Of a DNA stretch of 64,000 nucleotides, positions 52,323 to 60,593 are shown in pieces. A program made the position numbers and the translations under genes. The first letter of the stretch is position 1, and every line of letters starts with the position of its first letter. The stretch covers positions 62,001-126,000 of the forward strand of contig NZ_MTLG01000125.1 in assembly GCF_002192695.1 (NCBI RefSeq). Direction: 5' to 3'. This stretch comes from Achromobacter xylosoxidans. GTDB taxonomy: Bacteria > Pseudomonadota > Gammaproteobacteria > Burkholderiales > Burkholderiaceae_B. The notes under the pieces were generated by a model. That model had not been told where the DNA came from. It did not search any database and saw only the letters and a program-made list of their open reading frames with translations.

Positions 52323-54143
52323 ATGGATAGCATGAACGATCGCCTGCACCCCACCGCCGCCGCCGCGCTTGCCGCCACTGAACGCCCCGCTCATAACGGG
52401 GCGAAAATTCTGCTCGACACGCTGATTGCGTGCGGCGTGGATACCATTTTCGGATACCCCGGCGGCGCGGTGCTGCCGCTTTACGACGCGCTGTACGCCG
52501 AGCCGCGCCTGCGCCACGTGCTGGTGCGCCACGAGCAGGCCGCCGTGCATGCCGCCGAAGGCTATGCCCGCAGCACCGGCCGCACGGGCGTGGTCTTCGT
52601 CACTTCCGGTCCCGGCATGGCCAACACCACGTCCGGCCTGCTCGATGCCATGTGCGATTCGATCCCAGTGCTTTGTATCAGCGGCCAGGTCGCCACGGCC
52701 GCCATCGGCACGGACGCCTTCCAGGAATGCGACGCCATCGGCATCTCGCGCTCCGTGACCAAATGGAATACGCAGGTCCGTTCGGTGGACGACGTGGCCG
52801 CGGTGACGGCCCGCGCCTTCGAACTGACCCGCCAGGGCCGGCCCGGCCCGGTGTTGCTGGATTTCCCCAAGGACGTGCAACTGGCCGTGCCGCGCGATGC
52901 GGATGACGATGCCGAGCCCTCGCAACAGCGGCTGGCCGCGCTGCGCGCGCGCCGCCAGGCGGGCAAGCTGGCGCCCAAGCTGCCGCAGTCGGCCGTGCGC
53001 CGCGCCGCCGCGCTGATCGCCCAGGCCAAGCGGCCCATCTTCTACGGCGGCGGCGGGCTGGTGAACGCCGGCCCCGAGGCTTGCGAGGCCTACACCGATC
53101 TGGTGCGCCACACCGGCGCGCCCTGCACCCTGACCCTGATGGGCCTGGGCGCGTTCCCCGCGTCCGACCCGCAGTTCGTCGGCATGCTGGGCATGCACGG
53201 CACGGTCGAGGCCAACCTGGCCATGCACAACGCCGACCTGGTGGTCTGCATAGGCGCCCGTTTCGACGACCGCATCACCGGCAAGCTGTCGGAGTTCTGC
53301 CCGCACGCGCGCAAGATCCATATCGACATCGACCCCGCCTCCATCAACAAGGTGGTGCGCGTGGACGTGGCGCTGGTGGGCGATTGCCTGCCGCTGGTGC
53401 GCGCGCTGCGCGCCGAACTCGGCGACGAACCGATGGACGCGGCGCGGCTGGCGCCCTGGTACAAGCGCATCGCCGCCTGGCGCGCCCAGGACTGCCTGGG
53501 CTACACGCCGGCCGCCGACGCGATCCTGCCGCAGCACCTGATGTCGCGCCTGAACGCCGCGCTGGCGGACCGCGACGCCATCGTGTCCACCGACGTGGGC
53601 CAGCACCAGATGTGGGCCGCGCAATACCTGCGCTTCGACAAGCCCAACCGCTGGCTGACCTCCGGCGGCGCCGGCACGATGGGCTACGGCGTGCCCGCCG
53701 CGATCGGCGCGCAGGTCGCCCACCCGGACAAGACCGTGGTCTGCGTCAGCGGCGACGCCTCGGTGCTGATGAACATCCAGGAACTGTCCACCGCCATGCA
53801 GCACCAGACCCCCGTCAAGGTCGTGCTGTGCAACAACGGCTATATGGGTATGGTGCGGCAATGGCAGGAGCTGATCCATGGCGGACGCTATAGCCACAGC
53901 TACAACGCCTCGCTGCCCGATTTCGTGGCGCTGGCGCGCGCCTTCGGTTGGGGCGCGGCCCGGGTGGACGATCCGGCACAGCTGGATGCGGCGCTGGCCG
54001 AGTGCCTGGCGCATGACGGCCCCTACTTTTTGGACGTGGCCGTGACGGCGCAGGAGAACTGCTTCCCGATGATGCCAGCCGGGCATGGGCATCAGAAGAT
54101 GATGCTGGCCGAAGGCGTCTGGTATCAGGACGAGACGACTTAA
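52323..54143 (+). CDS. Acetolactate synthase large (catalytic) subunit
   Basis: This 606-residue ThDP enzyme has the catalytic glutamate in [19 protein letters not shown], the flavin-binding middle domain and the ThDP-binding motif [34 protein letters not shown]. It joins two pyruvates, or pyruvate with 2-oxobutyrate, in branched-chain amino-acid synthesis. Met at 52323 or 52332 may start it. No small regulatory subunit gene is next to it; in this family the pair usually is adjacent. It may be a stand-alone or catabolic copy under Lrp control. Confidence 0.9.
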   Translation: MDSMNDRLHPTAAAALAATERPAHNGAKILLDTLIACGVDTIFGYPGGAVLPLYDALYAEPRLRHVLVRHEQAAVHAAEGYARSTGRTGVVFVTSGPGMANTTSGLLDAMCDSIPVLCISGQVATAAIGTDAFQECDAIGISRSVTKWNTQVRSVDDVAAVTARAFELTRQGRPGPVLLDFPKDVQLAVPRDADDDAEPSQQRLAALRARRQAGKLAPKLPQSAVRRAAALIAQAKRPIFYGGGGLVNAGPEACEAYTDLVRHTGAPCTLTLMGLGAFPASDPQFVGMLGMHGTVEANLAMHNADLVVCIGARFDDRITGKLSEFCPHARKIHIDIDPASINKVVRVDVALVGDCLPLVRALRAELGDEPMDAARLAPWYKRIAAWRAQDCLGYTPAADAILPQHLMSRLNAALADRDAIVSTDVGQHQMWAAQYLRFDKPNRWLTSGGAGTMGYGVPAAIGAQVAHPDKTVVCVSGDASVLMNIQELSTAMQHQTPVKVVLCNNGYMGMVRQWQELIHGGRYSHSYNASLPDFVALARAFGWGAARVDDPAQLDAALAECLAHDGPYFLDVAVTAQENCFPMMPAGHGHQKMMLAEGVWYQDETT

Positions 54144-54238
54144 GCGTCGCTGTCGGGCGCGCGGGGCGGCAGCCGCTTGGGCTCACGGGCACCGGTGGTA
54201 TGCGCGCTCCGGCTTTCTCGCGCTTCGCCCTGCCACCC

Positions 54239-55018
54239 TCAAAACTGAATCGACAAGCCCCCATCCACCACCAGCACGTGCCCGTTCACGTATGACGCCG
54301 CGGGCGACGCCAGGAACACGGCGGCGCCTGCGATTTCCTCCGGCTCACCCCAACGCCCCATGGGATTGCGCTCGGCGATCCGCGGACCGACCGCGGGGTC
54401 AGCCACCATTTCCGCATTGGTTTCGGTAGCGAAGGTGCCCGGCGCGATGGCGTTGCTGGTGATGCCGTAGCCGCCGAACTCCGCCGCCAGCGCGCGCACC
54501 ATGCCCGTCAGGCCCTGCTTGGCCGCGGGATAGACCGCATCGCCCGAGCGCGCCAACTCGCCCACCACCGAGGTAATCGCGATCAGGCGGCCGCTGCCCT
54601 GGCGCACCATGCGCTCGGCGGCGAACTTGGCCAGCAGCATGCCGGCGACCATGTCGGTGTCGATCAGCTCGCGGATCTCGGCGGGGCTGGTGTCGCGCAG
54701 GGTCTTGCGGTTGCGCGCTCCCACGTTGTTCACCAGGAGGTCCAGGCGGTGGTGGTCGCGGTCTATGTCCAGGAACGCGCGCTCCATGGCGGCGTCGTCG
54801 CTGATGTCGAACGGCAGCGGATGCGCGTCCAGTCCTGCGGCAGTCAGTTCACCCGCCGCGGCCGCGACGGCCTCGGCGTTACGGCCGTTGATCAGTACGC
54901 GCGCGCCACAGCCGGCCAGTGCCCGCGCGATGCAGAAGCCCAGCCCGCGGGCAGAACCTGTGACCAGGGCGACCTGTCCGGTCAGGTCGAAGTTGCGCAG
55001 ATACGGCAGCGTATTCAT
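54239..55018 (-). CDS. SDR-family oxidoreductase
   Basis: This 259-residue classical short-chain dehydrogenase has the cofactor loop TGSARGLGFCIA, NNVGARNRK, the catalytic serine near ITSVVG and the active-site YPAAKQG (YxxxK). Resemblance to gluconate 5-dehydrogenase-type enzymes is apparent. It lies 48 bp downstream of the ABC permease on the same strand and may process the imported solute. Confidence 0.9.
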   Translation of the reverse strand: MNTLPYLRNFDLTGQVALVTGSARGLGFCIARALAGCGARVLINGRNAEAVAAAAGELTAAGLDAHPLPFDISDDAAMERAFLDIDRDHHRLDLLVNNVGARNRKTLRDTSPAEIRELIDTDMVAGMLLAKFAAERMVRQGSGRLIAITSVVGELARSGDAVYPAAKQGLTGMVRALAAEFGGYGITSNAIAPGTFATETNAEMVADPAVGPRIAERNPMGRWGEPEEIAGAAVFLASPAASYVNGHVLVVDGGLSIQF

Positions 55019-55066
55019 GTCAGTCGTCCAAAATGCTTTGTCTCAATCAGGGCCGCGCGGATCTAC

Positions 55067-55921
55067 CTATTCCCGGAACTCCGGCGCCCAGTGCAGCAGC
55101 CGGCGTTCCAGCCAGGTCACACAATAAACCAGCGCGATGCCGACAATGGACAGCAGCGTTACCGCCGCGAACATGTCGGTGGCGTTCAGCGTCGCCAGCG
55201 CGGTGATCATCAGATAGCCCATGCCCGTGGTGGAGCCGACGAACTCCGCCAGCACCACCCCGATCAGCGCGAAGCTGATGGCATTCGGCAAGGCCGCGAA
55301 GGTCCACGCGGCCGCGGTCGGGATGCGCACCCGCCACAGGATCTGGCGCGGCGAGCCGCCCAGCGTGCGGCAGAAGTCCACCAGTTCGCGCTCCACGCTG
55401 CGCCCGCCCTTGTAGGTGTTGAAGAACACCAGGAAGAACACCACGAACCAGGACGTCACCACCTTGGACGCCAGCCCCAGCCCGAAGAACATGGTGATGA
55501 GCGGCACGAAGGCGATGCGCGGCATCGAGTTGAACGCCACGATGAAGGGATTGAACACGTCGGCCAGGAAGCGGCTGCGGCTGAGCGTCATGCCCACCAC
55601 GAAGCCGCTGCCCACGCCCACCAGCAGCCCCACCATGGTGGCCTGCAGCGTCAACCATAAATGCGGCCAGACCGAGCGCGGGCCGGGCTGCAGCCATTCC
55701 CACAGCCGCACGGCCACGCGCGAGGGCTGGCTGATGAAGAAAGGATCGAACAGCGTGTTCTGGGTGAACCAGGGGATGCGCGTGAGCGTTTCCCAGGAAC
55801 CCAGGATGATGGCAAGTATCAGCACTTGCCACAGCGTGATGCGCAGCCGGCGCGCGATGCTGGCGCGGCGGTCCAGGCGTAGCTGGTCCTGCAGGGAGTC
55901 GGCGGTATCAGTCGTGGTCAT
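55067..55921 (-). CDS. ABC transporter permease (SsuC/TauC type)
   Basis: This 284-residue BPD_transp_1 permease has six membrane segments and the coupling loop RELVDFCRTLGGSPRQILWRVRIPTAAAWTFAALPNAISFALIG, typical of sulfonate/nitrate/taurine importers. It belongs with the ATPase and binding protein encoded upstream on the same strand. Confidence 0.9.
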   Translation of the reverse strand: MTTTDTADSLQDQLRLDRRASIARRLRITLWQVLILAIILGSWETLTRIPWFTQNTLFDPFFISQPSRVAVRLWEWLQPGPRSVWPHLWLTLQATMVGLLVGVGSGFVVGMTLSRSRFLADVFNPFIVAFNSMPRIAFVPLITMFFGLGLASKVVTSWFVVFFLVFFNTYKGGRSVERELVDFCRTLGGSPRQILWRVRIPTAAAWTFAALPNAISFALIGVVLAEFVGSTTGMGYLMITALATLNATDMFAAVTLLSIVGIALVYCVTWLERRLLHWAPEFRE

Positions 55922-55934
55922 GACGCGTATCGGT

Positions 55935-56705
55935 TCAGGCGGCGGCGCGGAACTGCTGTCCCAGCACGCTCCATAGGCTTTGCACGTGGGTCACGAACTG
56001 CGGCGTTTCGCGCAGCGTGAAGACGTCGCGCGGATGCGGGATCTCGATGCGCTCGTCCAGCAGCACGCGGCTGGGTGGGCCGGACAACACCACCACGCGG
56101 TCGGACAGCAGGATGGCTTCGTCCAGGTCGTGCGTGACCATGACGATGGTCTGACCCAGCTTGCGCCAGATCTCGATCAGTTCGCGGTGCAGGTGCGTCT
56201 TGGTGTGGGTGTCCAGCGCGCCAAAGGGCTCGTCCAGCAGCAGGATGCGCGGCTCGACCGCCAGGCTCATCAAGAGCGCCACGCGCCGCCGCATGCCGCC
56301 CGACAGCTGGTGCGGAAAGGCATCGGCGAACTGGCTCAGGTGGCCCATTTCCAGCAGTTCGGCCACGCGGCGCTCGATCTTGTCGGCGGACACGCCCTGG
56401 AACTTCAGGCCCAGCGCCACGTTCTTCCGCACGCTGAACCAGGGCAGCAGCGTGTCCTTCTGGAAGATGTAGCCCAGCGCCGGCGGCACCTGTCCGTCGA
56501 CCACGCGTCCGTCCACGCGGATGGTGCCGGTGGTCGGGCGCAGAAAGCCCGCGATCATGTTCAGCAGCGTGCTCTTGCCGCAGCCCGAGGGGCCGACGAT
56601 GGAGACGAACTCGCCCTCCGGGATCGTCAGGCTGACCTCGCCCACCGCGTGCGTGGTGGCCTGGCGCGTCTGGTAGGCCTTGCCCACCTTGTCCAGCGTG
56701 ATCAT
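55935..56705 (-). CDS. ABC transporter ATP-binding protein (SsuB/TauB type)
   Basis: This 256-residue ATPase has Walker [18 protein letters not shown]-loop [22 protein letters not shown], Walker [13 protein letters not shown] and switch VTHDLDEA. The start overlaps the binding-protein stop codon by one base (TGATG), which fixes [11 protein letters not shown] as N-terminus. A longer frame upstream would run inside the binding-protein gene. Confidence 0.92.
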   Translation of the reverse strand: MITLDKVGKAYQTRQATTHAVGEVSLTIPEGEFVSIVGPSGCGKSTLLNMIAGFLRPTTGTIRVDGRVVDGQVPPALGYIFQKDTLLPWFSVRKNVALGLKFQGVSADKIERRVAELLEMGHLSQFADAFPHQLSGGMRRRVALLMSLAVEPRILLLDEPFGALDTHTKTHLHRELIEIWRKLGQTIVMVTHDLDEAILLSDRVVVLSGPPSRVLLDERIEIPHPRDVFTLRETPQFVTHVQSLWSVLGQQFRAAA

Positions 56706-57763
56706 CAAAGGCCCCGGGCGCGGCGCACGAAGCTCATGTTCACGCAACGGTCGTAGGGCACGGTCTTGATCTCGTCGTTGGAGAACTGGCGGCCGTCGCC
56801 CATGATGGCCGTCATGCGGTCATAGGCGTCCTGGGTGATGATGTTGTCCTTCAGGAACACCGTTTCCTTGTAGACGCCCAGCGTTTTCTCGATGGCGGCG
56901 CGCGGAAAGGCGTTCAGGTAATCGTCGTAGATCGCGTCGGTGACGGCCGCGGCGCTGTTGGCGCTGATGAAGTCCTGCGCGCGGACCAGGCCGGTCACGA
57001 AGGCCTGCACCACTTCGGGACGCTTCTGGATGGTGTCCTGCAAGGTCAGGGCCGCGATGCCGGGCACGTCGCCGCCCATGAATTCGTTCCACGAGCTCTC
57101 AGTGGTGGCGTCGAAAATGGGCACGCCCCAGCCTTCTTGCTGGGCCTGTTCCATCATGGACATGGTGGCCATGCTGGCGGACACGGAGCCGGTCTTGAGC
57201 GCGCCCAGCATGGTCGCCAGGTCGCCCAGCGGGCGGATGTCCACCTTGTCGGCCACGCCGGCCTTCTGCATCAGGTACAGCGCCATGAGCCAGGTGCTGG
57301 ACTGCGGCTGGGTGGCGCCCACGCGCTTGCCGGCCAGGTCCTTCAACGATTTGATCTTGCCGCTTTCGAAGTCTTCGCGGCGCACGATGACGTTGGCGTA
57401 GGTGAGCTTGCGGTCGAAGCCGAACACCAGCGTGGCGGGCTTGCCGGCCAGCGTCAGCGCGGGGGCGGCCGTCGCGGCGGTGGCGCCGAACACGATCTGG
57501 CCCGCGGCCAGCAACTGGTTGGTGCGCGGACCGCTTTGCGAATTCAGGTATTCGACTTCCAGCCCACCCTCGCCGAAATAGCCCTTCTTCAGCGCGACAT
57601 AGCCCGCGGCGAAGAACGGGTCGATGCTGCCCTGGCCGTAGACGATACGGCCCAGCTTGGGCTGCGCGAACGCGACGCGGCCGTTGACCAGGCTGATGCC
57701 GGCCAGCGCGCCTGCGGCGGCCAGCACGCGGCGGCGGGTGGTGGAAGCGGGGCTGTTGCTCAT
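56705..57763 (-). CDS. NMT1/SsuA-like ABC substrate-binding protein
   Basis: This 352-residue binding protein has a Tat-type signal (TTRRRVLAAAGALAGISLVNGRVAFAQP). The NMT1/THI5-like fold begins LGRIVYGQGSIDPFFAAGYVALKKGYFGEGGLEVEYLNSQSG. It is the first gene of the operon: binding protein, ATPase, permease and SDR. Ligands of the family include sulfonates, nitrate, taurine and pyrimidine precursors; here it is unknown. AGGACGAC precedes the ATG. Confidence 0.88.
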   Translation of the reverse strand: MSNSPASTTRRRVLAAAGALAGISLVNGRVAFAQPKLGRIVYGQGSIDPFFAAGYVALKKGYFGEGGLEVEYLNSQSGPRTNQLLAAGQIVFGATAATAAPALTLAGKPATLVFGFDRKLTYANVIVRREDFESGKIKSLKDLAGKRVGATQPQSSTWLMALYLMQKAGVADKVDIRPLGDLATMLGALKTGSVSASMATMSMMEQAQQEGWGVPIFDATTESSWNEFMGGDVPGIAALTLQDTIQKRPEVVQAFVTGLVRAQDFISANSAAAVTDAIYDDYLNAFPRAAIEKTLGVYKETVFLKDNIITQDAYDRMTAIMGDGRQFSNDEIKTVPYDRCVNMSFVRRARGL

Positions 57764-57834
57764 GTCGTCCTCGGAATAGGTCTGGTTGCAGCGGTTTGGC
57801 GTAGACAATACCCCAGCAACTGGCGTCCAACAAT

Positions 57835-57861
57835 GGAAAACGCCCGGTTGCCCGGGCGTTG
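57835..57861 (-). terminator. Rho-independent terminator of topB
   Basis: On the minus strand AACGCCCGG and CCGGGCGTT form a 9-bp stem with a 4-nt loop and continue into TTTTCC. It lies 34 bp after the topB stop codon. Confidence 0.88.
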
Positions 57862-57894
57862 TGCGCGATACGCCGAAGAGGCGTGGCTCCCCTG

Positions 57895-60531
57895 CTATGC
57901 GGCGGTCTTTTTAGGCGCAGCCTTCTTCACCGCTTTCTTGACGGCTGTTTTCGTGGCCGTCTTGGTTGCGGTCTTGGTTGCCGCCTTTTTCACCGCGGCC
58001 TTCTTGGCCGGCGCTTTCTTGGCGGCGGTCTTGGTCGCGGTTTTGGTGGCCGTCTTGGCCGGCGCGCGGCCCGGCTTTTCAGGACGCGGCTCGAACTCGA
58101 AGCCGATCTTGCCGTCCGGCTGGCGGACGAGGAAGGCCTTGAACTTGCGGTTGGTGCGGCTGGAGACAAAGCCGTCGAGCAGGTCGGTGCGGCCGTTGGT
58201 CAGCAGCTTTTCCATCTGCTCGCGCGAGATTTCTTGCTGCAGGATGACCTTGCCCGAACGGAAATCGCAGCTCTTTTCGGGGCCGACGGATTTCTCGCAG
58301 ACATAGCTCATGCCGTGCTCGAACACGCGCGACTGGCACTTGGGGCACGAGCCCACCGGCGTGTGGCCGGAGAAGTCCACGGCCTCGTTGTCGTCTTCGT
58401 CGTTCTGGCCGAAGTCGAACTCCAGCTTGAATTCATCGCTGATACGCAGGATGGCGGCGAACGGCCGGCCCATCTTGCTGATGAAGCCTTGCAGCGGGCC
58501 GATCTCGCGCTTGGCCAGCAGCTCTTCGACTTCCGGCAGCTCGAAGGTGCGGCCGCCCGGGTGCTTGCCGATGGAGAAGTCGCAGGCAGTGCAGGCAAAG
58601 CGGCGATAGTTTTCCTTCACCACGGCGCCGCACTTCGGGCACGGCGTCTGCAGCGTGGCGTAGTCGCCCGGCACCGTGTCGCGCTCGTATTCCTTGGCGC
58701 GCTTGACGATGACCTGCGTCATCTGCGCGATCTCGCGCATGAAGGCCTCGCGGCCCAGGCCGCCCTGCTCGATCTGCTTGAGCTTGTGTTCCCATTCGCC
58801 GGTGAGTTCCGGCGAGGTCAGTTCGGTCACGTCCAGACCCGACAGCAGCGTCATCAGCTGGCGCGCCTTGGCGGTGGGCACCAGGTCGCGGCCTTCGCGG
58901 CGCAGGTAGACCTCGTTGAGCAGGCCTTCGATGATGGCGGCGCGCGTGGCCGGCGTGCCCAGGCCGCGCTCGGACATGGCCTCGCGCAGTTCCTCGTCGT
59001 CCACCAGCTTGCCGGCGCCTTCCATGGCCGACAGCAGCGTGCCTTCGTTGAAGCGCGCCGGCGGCTTGGTGGTGAGACCCACGGCCTCGACGTCCTCGGT
59101 GCGCACGGTCTCGCCGTCCGCCACGGGCACCAGGTTGGCGTCTTCGCCCTGGGCTTCCTTGCCGTAGACGGCCAGCCATCCCGGGCTGACCAGCACCTTG
59201 CCGTCGGTGCGGAAGCGGTGCCCCTGCACTTCGGTCATGCGGGTGGTGACGCGGTATTCCGCGGCGGGGAAGAACACCGCCAGGAAGCGCTTGAGCACCA
59301 GGTCGTACAGCTTGGCCTCGGCCTCGCTCAGATCGTGCGGGATCTGCAGCGTGGGGATGATGGCAAAGTGGTCCGACACCTTCTTGTTGTCGAAGATGCG
59401 GCGGTTCGGCTTGACCCATTGATTGCCGACCACGGTTTCCGCGTGGCGCGCCAGGCCGCCCACGGCGTTGGAACCGCCCTTGGCCAGCGCGCGCATGGTT
59501 TCCTGCACCGTGGCGATGTAGTCCTCGGGCAGGTAGCGCGAATCGGTACGCGGGTAGGTCAGCGCCTTGTGGCGTTCGTACAGAGTCTGCGCCAGCGCCA
59601 GCGTGGTCTTGGCCGAAAAGCCGAAGCGGCCGTTGGCTTCGCGCTGCAGCGAGGTCAGGTCATACAGGGCCGGCGACATCTGGGTCGACGGCTTGGATTC
59701 TTCCGTGACGTTGCCCGGCTGTTCGCGGCAGGCGGCCACCACGCTTTGCGCGGCGGCTTCCGACCACAGGCGCGATTCGCGCTTTTCCGGGTCGCGGTCG
59801 TCTTTCTTGAACTGCGGGTCGATCCAGCGGCCTTCGTAGAGGCCGGCGGCCGCCACGAAGGTGGCGCGCACTTCCCAGTAGTCGCGCGGCACGAAGCGGC
59901 GGATGCGCTCTTCGCGCTCGGCCACGATGGCCAGCGTGGGCGTCTGCACCCGGCCGACCGGGGTCTTGAAGAAGCCGCCGTCCTTGCTGTTGAAGGCAGT
60001 CATGGCGCGCGTGCCGTTGATGCCCACCAGCCAGTCGGCCTCGGCGCGCGAGCGGGCGGCGGCTTCCAGCGGCTTGAGCTGGGAGTCGTCGCGCAGGTTG
60101 GCGAAGGCTTCGCGGATGGCGGCCTGGGTCATCGACTGCAGCCAGAGGCGCTGGATCGGCTTCTTCACGCCCGCGTACTGAATGATGTAGCGGAAGATCA
60201 GTTCGCCCTCGCGCCCGGCGTCACAGGCGTTGATGATGGCGTCGACGTCCTTGCGCTTGGCCAGGCGGACCAGCAGCTTAAGCCGTTCGGCGGATTTCTT
60301 GTCGGTGGGGCCCAGTTCGAACTCGGGCGGAATCACGGGCAGGTGCGTGAAGCTCCACTTCCCCTTGACCGGATCGTTGGGCGCGACCAAGCTGAGCAAA
60401 TGCCCGATACTCGATGCGAGGACGTAACGTTCGCTTTCAAAATAGTCGCCCTCCCGCGCGAAGCCTCCCAAGGCGCGTGATATATCAAGGGCCACCGAGG
60501 GCTTCTCGGCAATAATCAGCGTTTTATTCAT
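57895..60531 (-). CDS. topB: DNA topoisomerase III with histone H1-like tail
   Basis: This 878-residue type IA topoisomerase has an N-terminal TOPRIM domain (MNKTLIIAEKPSVALDISRALG and the DAGREGELIFRYI motif) and the catalytic tyrosine in ALTYPRTDSRYLP. Two C-terminal zinc-finger modules follow (CPKCGAVVKENYRRFACTACDF and CPKCQSRVFEHGMSYVCEKS). The last 50 or so residues are Lys/Ala/Thr repeats (TKTATKTAAKKAPAKKAA), like histone H1 or AlgP tails. E. coli TopB is about 650 residues, so this form has both the fingers and the basic tail as additions. It decatenates single-stranded regions. Confidence 0.93.
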   Translation of the reverse strand: MNKTLIIAEKPSVALDISRALGGFAREGDYFESERYVLASSIGHLLSLVAPNDPVKGKWSFTHLPVIPPEFELGPTDKKSAERLKLLVRLAKRKDVDAIINACDAGREGELIFRYIIQYAGVKKPIQRLWLQSMTQAAIREAFANLRDDSQLKPLEAAARSRAEADWLVGINGTRAMTAFNSKDGGFFKTPVGRVQTPTLAIVAEREERIRRFVPRDYWEVRATFVAAAGLYEGRWIDPQFKKDDRDPEKRESRLWSEAAAQSVVAACREQPGNVTEESKPSTQMSPALYDLTSLQREANGRFGFSAKTTLALAQTLYERHKALTYPRTDSRYLPEDYIATVQETMRALAKGGSNAVGGLARHAETVVGNQWVKPNRRIFDNKKVSDHFAIIPTLQIPHDLSEAEAKLYDLVLKRFLAVFFPAAEYRVTTRMTEVQGHRFRTDGKVLVSPGWLAVYGKEAQGEDANLVPVADGETVRTEDVEAVGLTTKPPARFNEGTLLSAMEGAGKLVDDEELREAMSERGLGTPATRAAIIEGLLNEVYLRREGRDLVPTAKARQLMTLLSGLDVTELTSPELTGEWEHKLKQIEQGGLGREAFMREIAQMTQVIVKRAKEYERDTVPGDYATLQTPCPKCGAVVKENYRRFACTACDFSIGKHPGGRTFELPEVEELLAKREIGPLQGFISKMGRPFAAILRISDEFKLEFDFGQNDEDDNEAVDFSGHTPVGSCPKCQSRVFEHGMSYVCEKSVGPEKSCDFRSGKVILQQEISREQMEKLLTNGRTDLLDGFVSSRTNRKFKAFLVRQPDGKIGFEFEPRPEKPGRAPAKTATKTATKTAAKKAPAKKAAVKKAATKTATKTATKTAVKKAVKKAAPKKTAA

Positions 60532-60593
60532 GTGTATCCAGTGGCGGCAGTCCCGCCGTAGTAGCGCGGATAATAAGATCGGAGATTCGCCAG

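Noticed and set aside
52230-54092. A fused Lrp protein with a long N-terminal region on the minus strand
   Set aside because: The frame is open across the acetolactate synthase gene, but only the part from 52229 downward is Lrp-like, and the AT-rich operator region lies between.
57900-58070. Apparent tandem DNA repeat
   Set aside because: It is the coding sequence of the Lys/Ala/Thr tail of topB; repetition follows from the amino-acid pattern and is in frame.
57859-60480. Long plus-strand open frame opposite topB
   Set aside because: The topB frame has TOPRIM, catalytic tyrosine and zinc fingers. The antisense product is low-complexity and His/Arg/Val-rich.
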